Source of the DNA: Clostridia bacterium
Lineage (GTDB): Bacteria; Bacillota; Clostridia; Oscillospirales; Acutalibacteraceae
NCBI GenBank assembly: GCA_017381035.1
Contig: JAFOCW010000012.1
Span: 1-41,383 of the forward strand
DNA: 41,383 bases
Reading direction: 5' to 3'
Positions within the stretch are counted from its first letter, which is position 1; each line of letters starts with the position of its first letter. This document shows positions 14,977-23,582 of the stretch, in pieces. Under the pieces are notes generated by a model, which did not search any database, had not been told where the DNA came from, and saw nothing but the letters and a program-made list of their open reading frames with translations. The position numbers were made by a program, and so were the translations under genes.

Positions 14977-15673
14977 AAAGTTTTGCTTCAAGTTGTTTTA
15001 TAAGCTCGGCGCTTGGGGTTTCGTAGCAGTCAAAGGGAAAAACTAACCCCAAATTATCGTACTTTGTTTTGCAGATTTTTTTAAAGGGTAAAAGTTCAAT
15101 TTTATAAACGCAGGGGTATTCTTCTTTAAGACTTTTAAGAAAAGCCATACTTTCAGAATTATCGTTAAGGGTGGGAATTATAACCTGACGAATAACGGTG
15201 GGTATTCCCTTTTGGTTTAACACCTTTAAAAACTCAAGCGGTTTTTCAATAGAACAGCCGACGTACTTTTTATAAAGCTCATCGGTGTTATACTTAATAT
15301 CAAGCAAAACGCAGTCGGTAAGGTCCAAAAGCGACAAAACGTCGGCACTTAAAATGCTACCCGAAGTATCGAGGCAGGTATTAATGCCCCTGTTTTTACA
15401 TTCTTTAAATATTTCTGACGCAAATTTGCTTTGCATAAGCGGCTCGCCGCCCGACAAGGTTATTCCACCCTTTTGCCCGAAATAAGCTTTATATTTTTCG
15501 CATTTTTCGGCAATTTCAGCGGCGGAGTATTCGGTACCTCCCGAAGTGGCTTTTGTTTCGGGGTTGTGGCAACAGCCGCAATTTAAATTGCACCCCTGAA
15601 GGAAGGTAACAAAACGAACTCCCGGACCGTCGAGCGTTCCCATTGACTGAATGGAGCTTACGTACCCTTTCAT
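14975..15673 (-). CDS. pflA: Pyruvate formate-lyase activating enzyme, 232 aa
   Basis: A radical-SAM enzyme that puts the glycyl radical on PflB. The [4Fe-4S] motif CxxxCxxC is present as C28, C32 and C35 (GCNLNCGCCHNPE, with an extra Cys at 34). The glycine-rich SAM contact TLSGGEPLMQ and the DTSG and DIKY segments follow. Length fits the family. The ATG overlaps the pflB stop by one base, and GAGG in the end of pflB serves as ribosome site, so the two genes are translated together. A terminator ends the operon. Confidence 0.96.
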   Translation of the reverse strand: MKGYVSSIQSMGTLDGPGVRFVTFLQGCNLNCGCCHNPETKATSGGTEYSAAEIAEKCEKYKAYFGQKGGITLSGGEPLMQSKFASEIFKECKNRGINTCLDTSGSILSADVLSLLDLTDCVLLDIKYNTDELYKKYVGCSIEKPLEFLKVLNQKGIPTVIRQVIIPTLNDNSESMAFLKSLKEEYPCVYKIELLPFKKICKTKYDNLGLVFPFDCYETPSAELIKQLEAKL

Positions 15674-17904
15674 TACATTACCTCGTGGAAGGTACGGCTG
15701 ATAACCTCTTTTTGCTGTTCACGGGAAAGCTTATTGAAGTTAACGGCATAGCCTGAAACACGAATTGTAAGGTTGGGGTATGCTTCGGGGTTTTCGTAAG
15801 CCTTTAATAAGGTTTCACGGTTCATAACGTTTACGTTTATGTGGTGAGCCTTTTTGCCAAAATAACCGTCGAGTATGGTTGCAAGGTTATCGATTCTTTC
15901 GCTATAGGTGCGGCCGAGCGCTTCGGGTGTTACCGAGAAGGTGTTGGAAATGCCGTCGCGGCAGTCGTCGTAACTGATTTTAGCAACCGAGTTAAGCGAA
16001 GCTAAGGCTCCGTTTTCTTCACGGTTGTGCATGGGGTTAGCACCCGGCGCAAAGGCGGCGCCTTCGGGGCGTCCGTCGGGGGTGGCGCCCGTATGCTTGC
16101 CGTAAGAAACGTTGGAAGTAATGGTTAGAACAGACAATGTGTGTTCAGCATTTCTGTAGGTGGGAGTTTTGCGAAGCTCGGTTATAACCTTGTGTGCTAA
16201 ATCTTTGGCAATAAGGTCTACCCTGTCGTCGTCGTTTCCGTATTTGGGGAATTCGCCTTCGGTATTGAAGTCTACTACATAGCCATCCTGGTTAAAGATG
16301 GGGGTTACCTTAGCGTACTTTATTGCGCTTAATGAGTCGGCCACAACAGAAAGTCCTGCAATACCGAAAGCCATAAAGCGATGAACGTCGGTATCGTGCA
16401 GAGCCATTTGGGTCTTTTCGTAGGCATACTTGTCGTGCATATAGTGAATTACGTTCATTGTATTAACGTAAAGGTTGCTAAGCCACGCTAAGTATTCATC
16501 GAAACGGGCAATAACTTCTTCGTAGTTTAAGGGTGCATTACCTATAACCTTGGTTTGCGGACCGATTTTAATGCCGCTTTGTGCATCGTAGCCGCCGTTT
16601 AACGCCAAAAGCAAAAGCTTTGCAAGGTTACAGCGGGCGCCGAAGAACTGCATTTGCTTACCTATGGTCATTGCCGAAACACAGCACGCAATTGCATAGT
16701 CGTCGCCGTAAATTTCTCGCATAAGGTCATCGTTTTCGTACTGAATGGAATCGGTATCAATAGACACCTTGGCGCAATACTTTTTGAAGCCTTCGGGTAA
16801 ATCTTTAGACCAGAGCACAGTAAGGTTGGGCTCGGGTGAAGAGCCTAAGGTATAAAGGGTATTAAGCATTCTGAAGGTGGTTTTGGTAACAAGGGTACGT
16901 CCGTCTTGGCCTACACCGCCTAATGCTTCGGTAATCCACATTGGGTCGCCGCCGAAAAGCTCGTTATATTCGGGGGTACGAAGATGTCTTGCCATACGAA
17001 GCTTCATAACAAAATCGTCCAGAAGCTCTTGTGCGCCTTCTTCGGTTAAGATACCTGCTTTAATATCACGTTCAATATAAATATCGAAGAAGGTGGAAAC
17101 ACGGCCTAAGGAGTTTGCGGCGCCGTTTTGCTCTTTAATAGAAGCAAGGTAGGCAAAATATGTCCACTGAATTGCTTCCTTGGCATTTTTTGCAGGGCCG
17201 CTGATATCAAAGCCGTACATTTCGGCCATATCTTTAAGGTAACCAAGAAACGAGATTTGCTGGAAGATTTCTTCGGAAAGCTTGGTTTCTTCTAAATTCA
17301 TATTACCCATACCGATTTTAGCCTTGTCGGCCTTCTTTTCGGCAATAAGACGGTCTACACCGTAAAGGGCAACTCGGCGGTAGTCGCCAATAATTCTGCC
17401 ACGGCCGTAGGCATCGGGCAGACCTGTTATAATGTGCGATTTACGTGCGGCGCGCATTTCGTCGGTATAGGCGCGGAAAACGCCGTCGTTATGTGTTGTT
17501 CTGAAACGGAATTCTTCTTCAACCTTATTTGACAGCTTGTAGCCGTAGGCTTCGCAGGCATTGCGTGCCATACGTATACCGCCGAAGGGGTTTACACCTC
17601 TTTTTAAGGGGCGGTTAGTTTGAAGACCTACAATAATTTCTTTTTCTTTATCGAGATAGCCGGGGGCATAACTTTTAAGGGAAGAAACCGTTTCGGTATC
17701 TATGTCAAGCACGCCGCCGAACTGACGCTCGAGAGCAAAGAGTGCTTCAAGCTTTTTCATAAGCTCTTTTGTGCGGTCGGTAGCGCCCTTTAAGAAGGAC
17801 TCGTCCCCCGTATATTCTGTATAGTTAGTCTGGATGAAATTACGCACGTTAATTTCATCTTGCCAGACACCTTTATTAAAACCATTCCAATTGATGTGTT
17901 CCAT
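15673..17904 (-). CDS. pflB: Formate C-acetyltransferase (pyruvate formate-lyase), 743 aa
   Basis: Cytoplasmic glycyl-radical enzyme that turns pyruvate and CoA into acetyl-CoA and formate under anaerobic conditions. The active-site Cys pair is in IACCVSAM (about 407-408). The glycyl radical site is RVSGYAVNF near the C-terminus (Gly718); the usual motif is RVSGYAVRF, so N replaces R. Length is typical. GGAGG precedes the ATG by seven bases. It is the first gene of pflB-pflA. A promoter and a ZTP riboswitch with an overlapping terminator control it, linking formate production to one-carbon folate status. Confidence 0.97.
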   Translation of the reverse strand: MEHINWNGFNKGVWQDEINVRNFIQTNYTEYTGDESFLKGATDRTKELMKKLEALFALERQFGGVLDIDTETVSSLKSYAPGYLDKEKEIIVGLQTNRPLKRGVNPFGGIRMARNACEAYGYKLSNKVEEEFRFRTTHNDGVFRAYTDEMRAARKSHIITGLPDAYGRGRIIGDYRRVALYGVDRLIAEKKADKAKIGMGNMNLEETKLSEEIFQQISFLGYLKDMAEMYGFDISGPAKNAKEAIQWTYFAYLASIKEQNGAANSLGRVSTFFDIYIERDIKAGILTEEGAQELLDDFVMKLRMARHLRTPEYNELFGGDPMWITEALGGVGQDGRTLVTKTTFRMLNTLYTLGSSPEPNLTVLWSKDLPEGFKKYCAKVSIDTDSIQYENDDLMREIYGDDYAIACCVSAMTIGKQMQFFGARCNLAKLLLLALNGGYDAQSGIKIGPQTKVIGNAPLNYEEVIARFDEYLAWLSNLYVNTMNVIHYMHDKYAYEKTQMALHDTDVHRFMAFGIAGLSVVADSLSAIKYAKVTPIFNQDGYVVDFNTEGEFPKYGNDDDRVDLIAKDLAHKVITELRKTPTYRNAEHTLSVLTITSNVSYGKHTGATPDGRPEGAAFAPGANPMHNREENGALASLNSVAKISYDDCRDGISNTFSVTPEALGRTYSERIDNLATILDGYFGKKAHHINVNVMNRETLLKAYENPEAYPNLTIRVSGYAVNFNKLSREQQKEVISRTFHEVM

Positions 17905-17936
17905 AATTTTCCTCCACTTTAACTAATTAAAAGCAA

Positions 17937-17970
17937 ATAAAAAAGGGCAACCAGCAAAAACTGATTGCCC
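17937..17970 (-). terminator. Riboswitch-controlled terminator before pflB
   Basis: The 10-bp stem GGGCAATCAG / CTGGTTGCCC (one G-U pair) is followed on the minus strand by six T. Its 5' arm begins with GGGC of the ZTP motif, so ligand binding and terminator formation exclude each other. Confidence 0.9.
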
Positions 17971-18037
17971 AGACGGTCGGCATAAAAGTTTTACACTTCC
18001 TTGCGGTTATCCGCAAATCCGTCAGTCATGTAAAACC
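17966..18037 (-). ncRNA. ZTP (pfl motif) riboswitch upstream of pflBA
   Basis: The minus-strand leader fits the pfl-motif/ZTP riboswitch. P1 pairs GTTTTACA (18029-18036) with TGTAAAAC (17988-17995). Next is the conserved TGACTGACGG, where UGACUGGCG is usual. A perfect 6-bp hairpin TTGCGG / CCGCAA (18001-18016) follows, then GGAAG, and finally CCGTCTGGGCA, where CCGCCUGGGC is usual. The pseudoknot GACGG (18019-18023) with CCGTC (17972-17976) is kept by paired changes relative to the common sequence, which is strong evidence. The class binds ZTP/ZMP, the signal of low 10-formyl-THF, and typically turns genes on by blocking the terminator. Confidence 0.93.
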
Positions 18038-18044
18038 TATAATG

Positions 18045-18073
18045 ATTATAACCACAATTTTTAAATTTGTCAA
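18045..18073 (-). promoter_or_regulatory. Consensus promoter of pflBA
   Basis: On the minus strand a perfect TTGACA (18068-18073), a 17-base spacer and a perfect TATAAT (18045-18050) occur. The start would fall near 18038, so the RNA begins directly with the riboswitch. The TGA stop of azlD is part of the -35 box. Confidence 0.85.
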
Positions 18074-18393
18074 CTAAAAAACCTTAAAATAAGTTCGGTT
18101 AAAAATACCGAAAGGCATGAACAGCCTGCCACGACCACAAGGCTTTTGCTGAAAAACGCTACCACAACTGCGCACACAAAACCTACTGCGGCGGTAATTA
18201 TGTTGCCCGATGCAAAAAAGATGGCAGGTACCACCATTGCCGAAAGCACAGCGTAGGGTACGTAATAAAGGAAAGAAAGTATAAATTTGTTTTTAATTTT
18301 ACGTCTTATAAGGGCTAAGGGTATCATACGTATAAGGTAGGTTACCCCTGCCATAACTATTAGGTAAGGTATAAACTCTGCTCTAACATTCAT
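18070..18393 (-). CDS. azlD: AzlD-family branched-chain amino acid transport subunit, 107 aa
   Basis: Small membrane protein with four hydrophobic segments, including the conserved TYLIRMIPLALIRRKI near the N-terminus and YVPYAVLSAMVVPAI. AzlD works with AzlC to export branched-chain amino acids or related compounds. It overlaps azlC by eleven bases; GGAGG inside azlC is its ribosome site. No terminator is seen after it; the pfl promoter starts on its stop codon. Confidence 0.92.
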   Translation of the reverse strand: MNVRAEFIPYLIVMAGVTYLIRMIPLALIRRKIKNKFILSFLYYVPYAVLSAMVVPAIFFASGNIITAAVGFVCAVVVAFFSKSLVVVAGCSCLSVFLTELILRFFS

Positions 18394-19108
18394 TTGCGCC
18401 GTCCTCCGTTTCTATAGGATGCACAAGCGCCAGAACAGTACTTGCTACTATGGCGCAAATTATTATAACAAAGCCGCCGTAATTTTGTGCAAAGGTGCGA
18501 AGTATTGGCAAGAAATTAAAGCAACAGCTTATTAGTACCGCCAAAACAACACAAAGCGCACAATATTTATCTTCCTTTATTTTAGGTACCACAACGGCAA
18601 CAAGCATAGCGTAGATGGCCACCGAAAGCGCCGAAGTTATTATTTCGGGCAGTGCGCCGCCTGCAAGTGCGCCGACAATTGTGCCGCCGCTCCAGCCAAG
18701 CCAGGGGGCTATCATAAGGGCGTAAAAATACCTTTTGCCGATTTTTTCGCTGTTTGACATTGAAACGGCAAAAATTTCATCGGTATTGCCGAAGGCAACA
18801 AGAAGACGTGCCGGTAGGTTTACCCTGTTTTCAAGCTTTTGCGATAAGGACACCGACATTAAGGCATACCTTGAGTTAATTATTAACTGGGTTGCCGCAA
18901 GTTCAATTAAGCTGCCGCCACCTGCAATTATTGGAACACCTGCAAGCTGACCTGCCGAAGTTAAGTTTGTCATAGAAATAAGTAAAGCTTCCAAAGGCGA
19001 AAGACCGCACTGTACCGCCATTATACCGAATGCAAAGGCAACCGAAAAGTAGCCTACGCCTATTGGCACGCCGTCGAGCAGTCCCCTTTTAAAACTATTT
19101 TGTATCAT
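18383..19108 (-). CDS. azlC: AzlC-family amino acid permease subunit, 241 aa
   Basis: Membrane protein with about seven or eight helices and AzlC hallmarks: GVPIGVGYFSVAFAFG at the N-terminus, SMTNLTSAGQ, NSRYALMSVSLSQ and FGNTDEIFAVS. With AzlD it forms a branched-chain amino acid exporter. The ATG at 19108 is chosen over a longer in-frame reading from 19165 because GCGGTGAT lies before it and the promoter (19128-19156) falls inside the longer reading. First gene of the azlCD operon, divergent from degV. Confidence 0.92.
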   Translation of the reverse strand: MIQNSFKRGLLDGVPIGVGYFSVAFAFGIMAVQCGLSPLEALLISMTNLTSAGQLAGVPIIAGGGSLIELAATQLIINSRYALMSVSLSQKLENRVNLPARLLVAFGNTDEIFAVSMSNSEKIGKRYFYALMIAPWLGWSGGTIVGALAGGALPEIITSALSVAIYAMLVAVVVPKIKEDKYCALCVVLAVLISCCFNFLPILRTFAQNYGGFVIIICAIVASTVLALVHPIETEDGANEC

Positions 19109-19127
19109 CTTTTTATCACCGCAAACA

Positions 19128-19156
19128 AGTATAGTACCATTAAAGAATAAAGTCAA
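19128..19156 (-). promoter_or_regulatory. Promoter of azlCD
   Basis: On the minus strand TTGACT (19151-19156), a 17-base spacer and TATACT (19128-19133) occur. The leader is only about a dozen bases. Its -35 box lies 20 bases from the -35 box of the divergent degV promoter, so one regulator could affect both. Confidence 0.75.
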
Positions 19157-19175
19157 GGACGCCATTTAATTTTTG

Positions 19176-19204
19176 TTGACAAACAGATATTTTGTTGTTA
19201 TAAT
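19176..19204 (+). promoter_or_regulatory. Consensus promoter of degV
   Basis: Perfect TTGACA (19176-19181), 17-base spacer, perfect TATAAT (19199-19204). The leader that follows holds a small TAGTTTT / AAAACTA hairpin. Confidence 0.88.
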
Positions 19205-19260
19205 CAAGTTATCTAGTTTTTAAAACTATATATTTTAGATAGCGAAATTATGGTGATTAT

Positions 19261-20103
19261 ATGAATTTTAGAATTGTGTCCGACTCTTCATCCGATTTAA
19301 CTAATATTAATTCAGTACCTTTTGCAAGCGTACCGCTTAAAATTATTACCGACCAAAAGGAATACCCAGATAACGCCGACACAGACGTTGACGAAATGAT
19401 TACCGACCTTCAAAAGTATAAGGGCACTTCTAAGTCTTCATGCCCCAACATTGAAAACTGGCTTGAAGCCTTCCTAGATGCCGAGAATATTTTTTGTGTT
19501 ACTATTACAAGAAACCTTTCGGGCAGTTATAATGCGGCAAGGCTTGCGGCCGAAGAATATATGAGCGAGCACCCAGACCGCAAGGTATACGTGGTTGATA
19601 CCCTGTCTGTAGGCCCCGAAAGCGCCCTTATAATAGAAAAGCTTGAAGAGCTTATTGGGAAAGGCCTTAGTTTTAAAGAAATTAAGGAAGAAATTATTAA
19701 ATATCAGAACAGTACACACCTGATGTTTTGCCTTGAGTCGCTTCGCAACCTTGCAAACAACGGACGTGTAAACGGTGCGGTGGCAAAAATTGCAGGCATA
19801 CTTGGTATTCGCATTGTGGGCAAGGCAAGTATGGAAGGCACGTTGGAGCTTACCCACAAATGCCGTGGCGCCGCAAAAGCATATTCAACCGTTATTGAAA
19901 CATTGGCCGAAGAAGGTTATTCGGGCGGAAAGCTTCATATTCACCACTGCAATAATATTTCTGCCGCAGAATTACTTACAGCGGAAATTAAAGGCAGGTT
20001 CCCCACCGCCGATATAGTTATTAGAAAAACACGCGCCCTTTGCAGTTTTTATGCCGAAGCAGGCGGACTGCTTATTGGTTTTGAAGGTAAGAATAAAAAG
20101 TAA
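19261..20103 (+). CDS. DegV-family fatty-acid-binding protein, 280 aa
   Basis: DegV proteins (such as FakB) bind a fatty acid and present it to the kinase FakA for entry into phospholipids. Visible marks are the N-terminal VSDSSSDL, the SCPNIENWLEAF stretch in place of the usual TSQPS region, ITRNLSGSYNAARLAA, and the C-terminal AEAGGLLIGFEG. Length is typical. GGTGAT precedes the ATG by five bases. The gene is alone, with its own promoter and a shared bidirectional terminator. The exact lipid is not known. Confidence 0.92.
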   Translation: MNFRIVSDSSSDLTNINSVPFASVPLKIITDQKEYPDNADTDVDEMITDLQKYKGTSKSSCPNIENWLEAFLDAENIFCVTITRNLSGSYNAARLAAEEYMSEHPDRKVYVVDTLSVGPESALIIEKLEELIGKGLSFKEIKEEIIKYQNSTHLMFCLESLRNLANNGRVNGAVAKIAGILGIRIVGKASMEGTLELTHKCRGAAKAYSTVIETLAEEGYSGGKLHIHHCNNISAAELLTAEIKGRFPTADIVIRKTRALCSFYAEAGGLLIGFEGKNKK

Positions 20104-20139
20104 AAGAAGACTAACGGAAAATTCCGTTAGTCTTCTTTT
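20102..20139. terminator. Bidirectional terminator between degV and the GNAT gene
   Basis: A long near-perfect palindrome (arms AAAGAAGACTAACGGAA and its complement) has a tiny AA loop. It lies exactly between the two convergent stop codons and overlaps both. Confidence 0.92.
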
Positions 20140-20798
20140 TAGTCCATAGCAATTCCGAAATATACCTTTTTTGGTAGTTTTTCTTCGGTGCTTAGCCACA
20201 TTGCGAAGGGTTGTTGCCCGTTTAATAGTTCCTCATCTTTAGCAACATATTCTTTAACGGCGCCCGTGTCCGAGTCGACTGCGGCTATAAAACTGCCGTC
20301 CCCGTAAAGTGTTAACCCACCTAAAGAAAAGGCTTCGTCGGCCAAATTTATATGCGGTACGTCTTTAAGCAGTTCCTTCCTTTTATTTATATAAGCATCT
20401 GTTGTAATTTCATTTTGGAACGCACCGCTTACTTCGGTTTTATAGGCACATACGCTAAAGCCGAATTTTTTATAAAAGGAAAAAAGACTTTCGCTTGCAG
20501 GCTTTGTTATTATAATTTTTTCTTGTTTAACCGCTTCATTTATTAAGTGGCTCATTAAGCCTTGACCCCTATAAGACGGGTGGACACCTGCGGCGTAAAG
20601 GTACTTTGCAGGGTATTCTTCGGCACCGTTTTTAACGGTGGCATCAATTAAATAAAGCATTGCAACCATTTTGCCGTCCTTTAAAATATAACGGCAGGAG
20701 CCTTCAAAAAATTTGTTTGTGAAGGCTTCGGCAAAAGCTGCATCGTCTTCATAAAATACCGTTTTATAAAGGGAAAGCGCCTGTTGTTGTAGGTCCAT
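20139..20798 (-). CDS. GNAT-family N-acetyltransferase, 219 aa
   Basis: The acetyl-CoA-binding motif A is seen as GVHPSYRGQGLMSHLINEAV, and the preceding strand AMLYLIDATV fits the GNAT fold. The C-terminal third (about 150-219) is an extra domain without clear relatives. Its ATG directly follows the stop of the DUF2156 gene (TAA-ATG) with GGTGAG as ribosome site, so it is the last gene of the lon-engB-lysA-DUF2156-GNAT set. Substrate unknown. Confidence 0.88.
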   Translation of the reverse strand: MDLQQQALSLYKTVFYEDDAAFAEAFTNKFFEGSCRYILKDGKMVAMLYLIDATVKNGAEEYPAKYLYAAGVHPSYRGQGLMSHLINEAVKQEKIIITKPASESLFSFYKKFGFSVCAYKTEVSGAFQNEITTDAYINKRKELLKDVPHINLADEAFSLGGLTLYGDGSFIAAVDSDTGAVKEYVAKDEELLNGQQPFAMWLSTEEKLPKKVYFGIAMD

Positions 20799-21686
20799 TT
20801 ACTCACCACTGTATATCATACTGTATTTTTCCAATAAAATTTCGGGTTTATAGGAAAGCTTTGCTTTGCGAAGACCTTCAATTCCCAAATCGTCTTCACG
20901 GTTAATATACTCGTATTCGCTAAGCTCATTAAGTGCGAACTCGCGGTTTATTATTGAATAGGCGGTAAGGAAGTTGGCATCGGCTTTTTCGAAGTGTATA
21001 TCGAACACCTTGGAATTTATTGGCGAGCCCAGGGTTACAGCGACAACTGACCCGTCTACCCTTATAAGTGCGCCTTTATAATTTATGCCTACTTCTGAAT
21101 TAAGAATTTCTTTAAGTGCTTTTTGCTCGGCCGCAAGGCCTTCATCGAAGGCGTCGGCTTTATCGAAATACCATTTTTCAGAAAAGTTTAAAAACTCCTG
21201 CTTGTTTTCTTCGCACAAGGGCTCATACGTCCAGTTGTACTTTTTGGTAAAGGCAGAAATATGGTTTCTTTTGGAATGATATTTTTTGCCCTGAAGAGTG
21301 GCTAAGTCTTCCCTTTTATAGATATAATCGAAATTATCTCGTTCGGGAATTATTTTATAGCAGTGATATTTTTTAATAAATTCGTCGAAGCGCTTACCCT
21401 TTGACGTCCAGATATTTGGCGCTATTTTGTTTTCTTTGCAGTATTCGAAGATAAGGTTCATACCGTAATCAATATCGCCGTAAGGAAGCGAAAATACGTA
21501 GCCGCCGTCTTCGGTACTGCTTTTGAAAAACAGGGTTTTTTCATCCATATAGTATTTATTTTCGTATATGGCTTTCCATATATAAATACTTATGAAGTTC
21601 ATTTCACAAGAAAATTCGCCGTCATCAAAAAAGAACTCGGCGAATTTTTTGTAATCGGTTAATTTTGGCGTTTTAAATTCCACCAT
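20799..21686 (-). CDS. DUF2156 (phosphatidylglycerol lysyltransferase C-domain-like) protein, 295 aa
   Basis: A soluble protein with a double GNAT-like fold related to the C-terminal domain of MprF-type aminoacyl transferases. Typical parts are the N-terminal FDDGEFSCEMNFISIYIW, the GKKYHSKRNHISAF segment that is conserved in the family, and the C-terminal NREDDLGIEGLRKAKLSYKP. No membrane segment is present, so it is not a full MprF. It lies between lysA and the GNAT gene, six bases after lysA. Its natural substrate is unknown; an aminoacyl-tRNA-dependent or acyl transfer is inferred from the fold. Confidence 0.85.
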   Translation of the reverse strand: MVEFKTPKLTDYKKFAEFFFDDGEFSCEMNFISIYIWKAIYENKYYMDEKTLFFKSSTEDGGYVFSLPYGDIDYGMNLIFEYCKENKIAPNIWTSKGKRFDEFIKKYHCYKIIPERDNFDYIYKREDLATLQGKKYHSKRNHISAFTKKYNWTYEPLCEENKQEFLNFSEKWYFDKADAFDEGLAAEQKALKEILNSEVGINYKGALIRVDGSVVAVTLGSPINSKVFDIHFEKADANFLTAYSIINREFALNELSEYEYINREDDLGIEGLRKAKLSYKPEILLEKYSMIYSGE

Positions 21687-21691
21687 AAAGG

Positions 21692-22987
21692 TTATACATC
21701 CTTTTTAATTAAGTCTTCGTAGGTTTCCCTTTCAATAATAATACGTGCCGCGCCGTCTTTTACCATAACAGCGGCAGGGCGTGGAATTCGGTTATAATTG
21801 CTTGCCATTGAATAATTGTAGGCGCCGGTTGCCAAAACGGCCAGAATATCGCCGACTTCTGCCTGCTGAATACTTGTGTGCTCTTGAATTAAATCGCCGC
21901 TTTCACAGCATTTGCCTGCAATTGTGCAAACAAAATCTCTTTCTTTATTAGCCTTGTTTGCAACAACGGCTTCGTACTCGGCGCCGTAAAGCGCATAACG
22001 GGGATTATCGGACATACCGCCGTCTACCGAAACGTAGGTTCTGATATCTTTTATTTCTTTAACCGAGCCTACGGTATAAAGGGTTAAGGACGATGCTCCC
22101 ACAACCGAACGGCCGGGCTCTATGCAAATGGTGGGAAGCGGAAATGCATACTTTTCGCAAGCGGCCTTTACGGCTTCACACAGTATTTTTATGCTTTCAT
22201 CCTTAGAAACGGGCTTGTCTTCACTAGTATATTTAATGCCGTAGCCGCCACCAAAATTGATTTCGCTTAGTGTTTTGCCGTAGTTTTCACTAATATCTTT
22301 TGCAAGGGAAATCATAATATTCGCAGCGTCTTGGAAAGGCTCTGTTTCAAAAATTTGCGAACCGATATGACAATGAATTCCCACAAGGTCAAGGTTTTCA
22401 AGACTGCAGGCTAAAGCTACCGCTTTAGCGGCTTCGCCGTTTTCAAGGGCAAAACCGAATTTGCAGTCTATTTGACCCGTTTTAATATAGTCGTGGGTAT
22501 GGCAGTCGATACCGGGCTTAATACGCAAAAGAATTTTTTGGCAAACGCCCTTTTCTTTAGCAATAGCGTTAAGTGTATGAAGCTCGGTCATATTGTCTAC
22601 AACAATTCTGCCAACCTTGCTATCGAGCGCAAAGGAAAGCTCGTCGGGGGTTTTGTTGTTGCCGTGGAATCCTATATTTTCGGCAGGAAAGCCTGCGGAA
22701 AGTGCAGTATAAAGCTCGCCGCCCGAAACAACGTCGGTACAAAGATTTTCACTGTTTACAAGGCGGTACATTTCCTTGCAGGAAAAGGCCTTACTTGCGT
22801 AATAAACCTTTGCATTGCCGCCGTAATACTTTTCGAAGGCTTCTTTAAAGCTTCTGCAATTATTTCTAATATCGTTTTCATCGAACACGTAAAGGGGTGT
22901 ACCGTATTCTTTTGCAAGCTCTACGGTATCTGCTCCGCCTAAGGTAAGATGACCTTTGCTGTTTATTTTAAAACTGTCTGTTAACAT
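21692..22987 (-). CDS. lysA: Diaminopimelate decarboxylase, 431 aa
   Basis: PLP enzyme that makes lysine from meso-diaminopimelate, the last step of lysine synthesis. The PLP lysine is K66 in YYASKAFSCKE. HCHIGSQIF, INFGGGYGIKY, CIEPGRSVVG and the active-site CCESGD of the partner subunit are all present, as is YNYSMASNYN at the C-terminus. Length is normal. GAGG in the end of engB serves as ribosome site and only one base separates the two genes. The gene supports DAP-type peptidoglycan. Confidence 0.97.
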   Translation of the reverse strand: MLTDSFKINSKGHLTLGGADTVELAKEYGTPLYVFDENDIRNNCRSFKEAFEKYYGGNAKVYYASKAFSCKEMYRLVNSENLCTDVVSGGELYTALSAGFPAENIGFHGNNKTPDELSFALDSKVGRIVVDNMTELHTLNAIAKEKGVCQKILLRIKPGIDCHTHDYIKTGQIDCKFGFALENGEAAKAVALACSLENLDLVGIHCHIGSQIFETEPFQDAANIMISLAKDISENYGKTLSEINFGGGYGIKYTSEDKPVSKDESIKILCEAVKAACEKYAFPLPTICIEPGRSVVGASSLTLYTVGSVKEIKDIRTYVSVDGGMSDNPRYALYGAEYEAVVANKANKERDFVCTIAGKCCESGDLIQEHTSIQQAEVGDILAVLATGAYNYSMASNYNRIPRPAAVMVKDGAARIIIERETYEDLIKKDV

Positions 22988-22988
22988 T

Positions 22989-23573
22989 CTAACCTCGCAA
23001 ATTTTCTATAATCTGTTGAATTTTGTCGGCGCCGAAGCCTGTTTGTGCAGAAAAGGGTATAATTTCGCAATTTTCCGCAAAATCGCCAAGTTCTTCTTTA
23101 ACGGCCTTTAAGCGCTCGGTGTACTCGGTTTTATTAAGCTTATCGCTTTTGGTTAAAACAATGTGGTAATCTATGTCCATTTGCCACATAAAATCGAGCA
23201 TGGCCATATCGAAATCGGTTGGTGGGTGGCGCATATCAATTAAAGCGAAAACACATTTTATATTTCTGCCCGATTTGAAATAGCCTTCCATTAAATCTGA
23301 CCAACGGGTGCGCTCTGCAAACGGGACCTTTGCATAGCCGTAGCCGGGAAGGTCGACAATGCGAATATTATCGGCCCTATAGAAGTTGATGGTTACGGTT
23401 TTGCCCGGTTTGCCGCTTACCCGTGCAAGCGATTTTCGGTTGGTTATTTTGTTTATTAAGGAAGATTTGCCAACGTTTGAACGACCCGAAAAGCAAAATT
23501 CGGGAAGGTCGGATTCACCCAACTGTTCTAAGGTTCCGAAGGCTTTTTCAAAATAAGCATTGTTGAAATTCAT
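22989..23573 (-). CDS. engB: Ribosome-biogenesis GTP-binding protein EngB/YsxC, 194 aa
   Basis: Small essential GTPase that helps assemble the large ribosomal subunit. G1 GRSNVGKSS (30-38), G3 DLPGYGYAK, and G4 TKSDK are intact, and FSAQTGFGAD matches G5. Length is typical. TAGGAGA at the end of lon is its ribosome site. lon-engB is a common gene order in Firmicutes. Confidence 0.97.
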   Translation of the reverse strand: MNFNNAYFEKAFGTLEQLGESDLPEFCFSGRSNVGKSSLINKITNRKSLARVSGKPGKTVTINFYRADNIRIVDLPGYGYAKVPFAERTRWSDLMEGYFKSGRNIKCVFALIDMRHPPTDFDMAMLDFMWQMDIDYHIVLTKSDKLNKTEYTERLKAVKEELGDFAENCEIIPFSAQTGFGADKIQQIIENLRG

Positions 23574-23582
23574 TGTTTTCTC

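Noticed and set aside
19109..19165. Longer azlC start
   Set aside because: The azlC promoter lies within it; the ATG at 19108 has a ribosome site.
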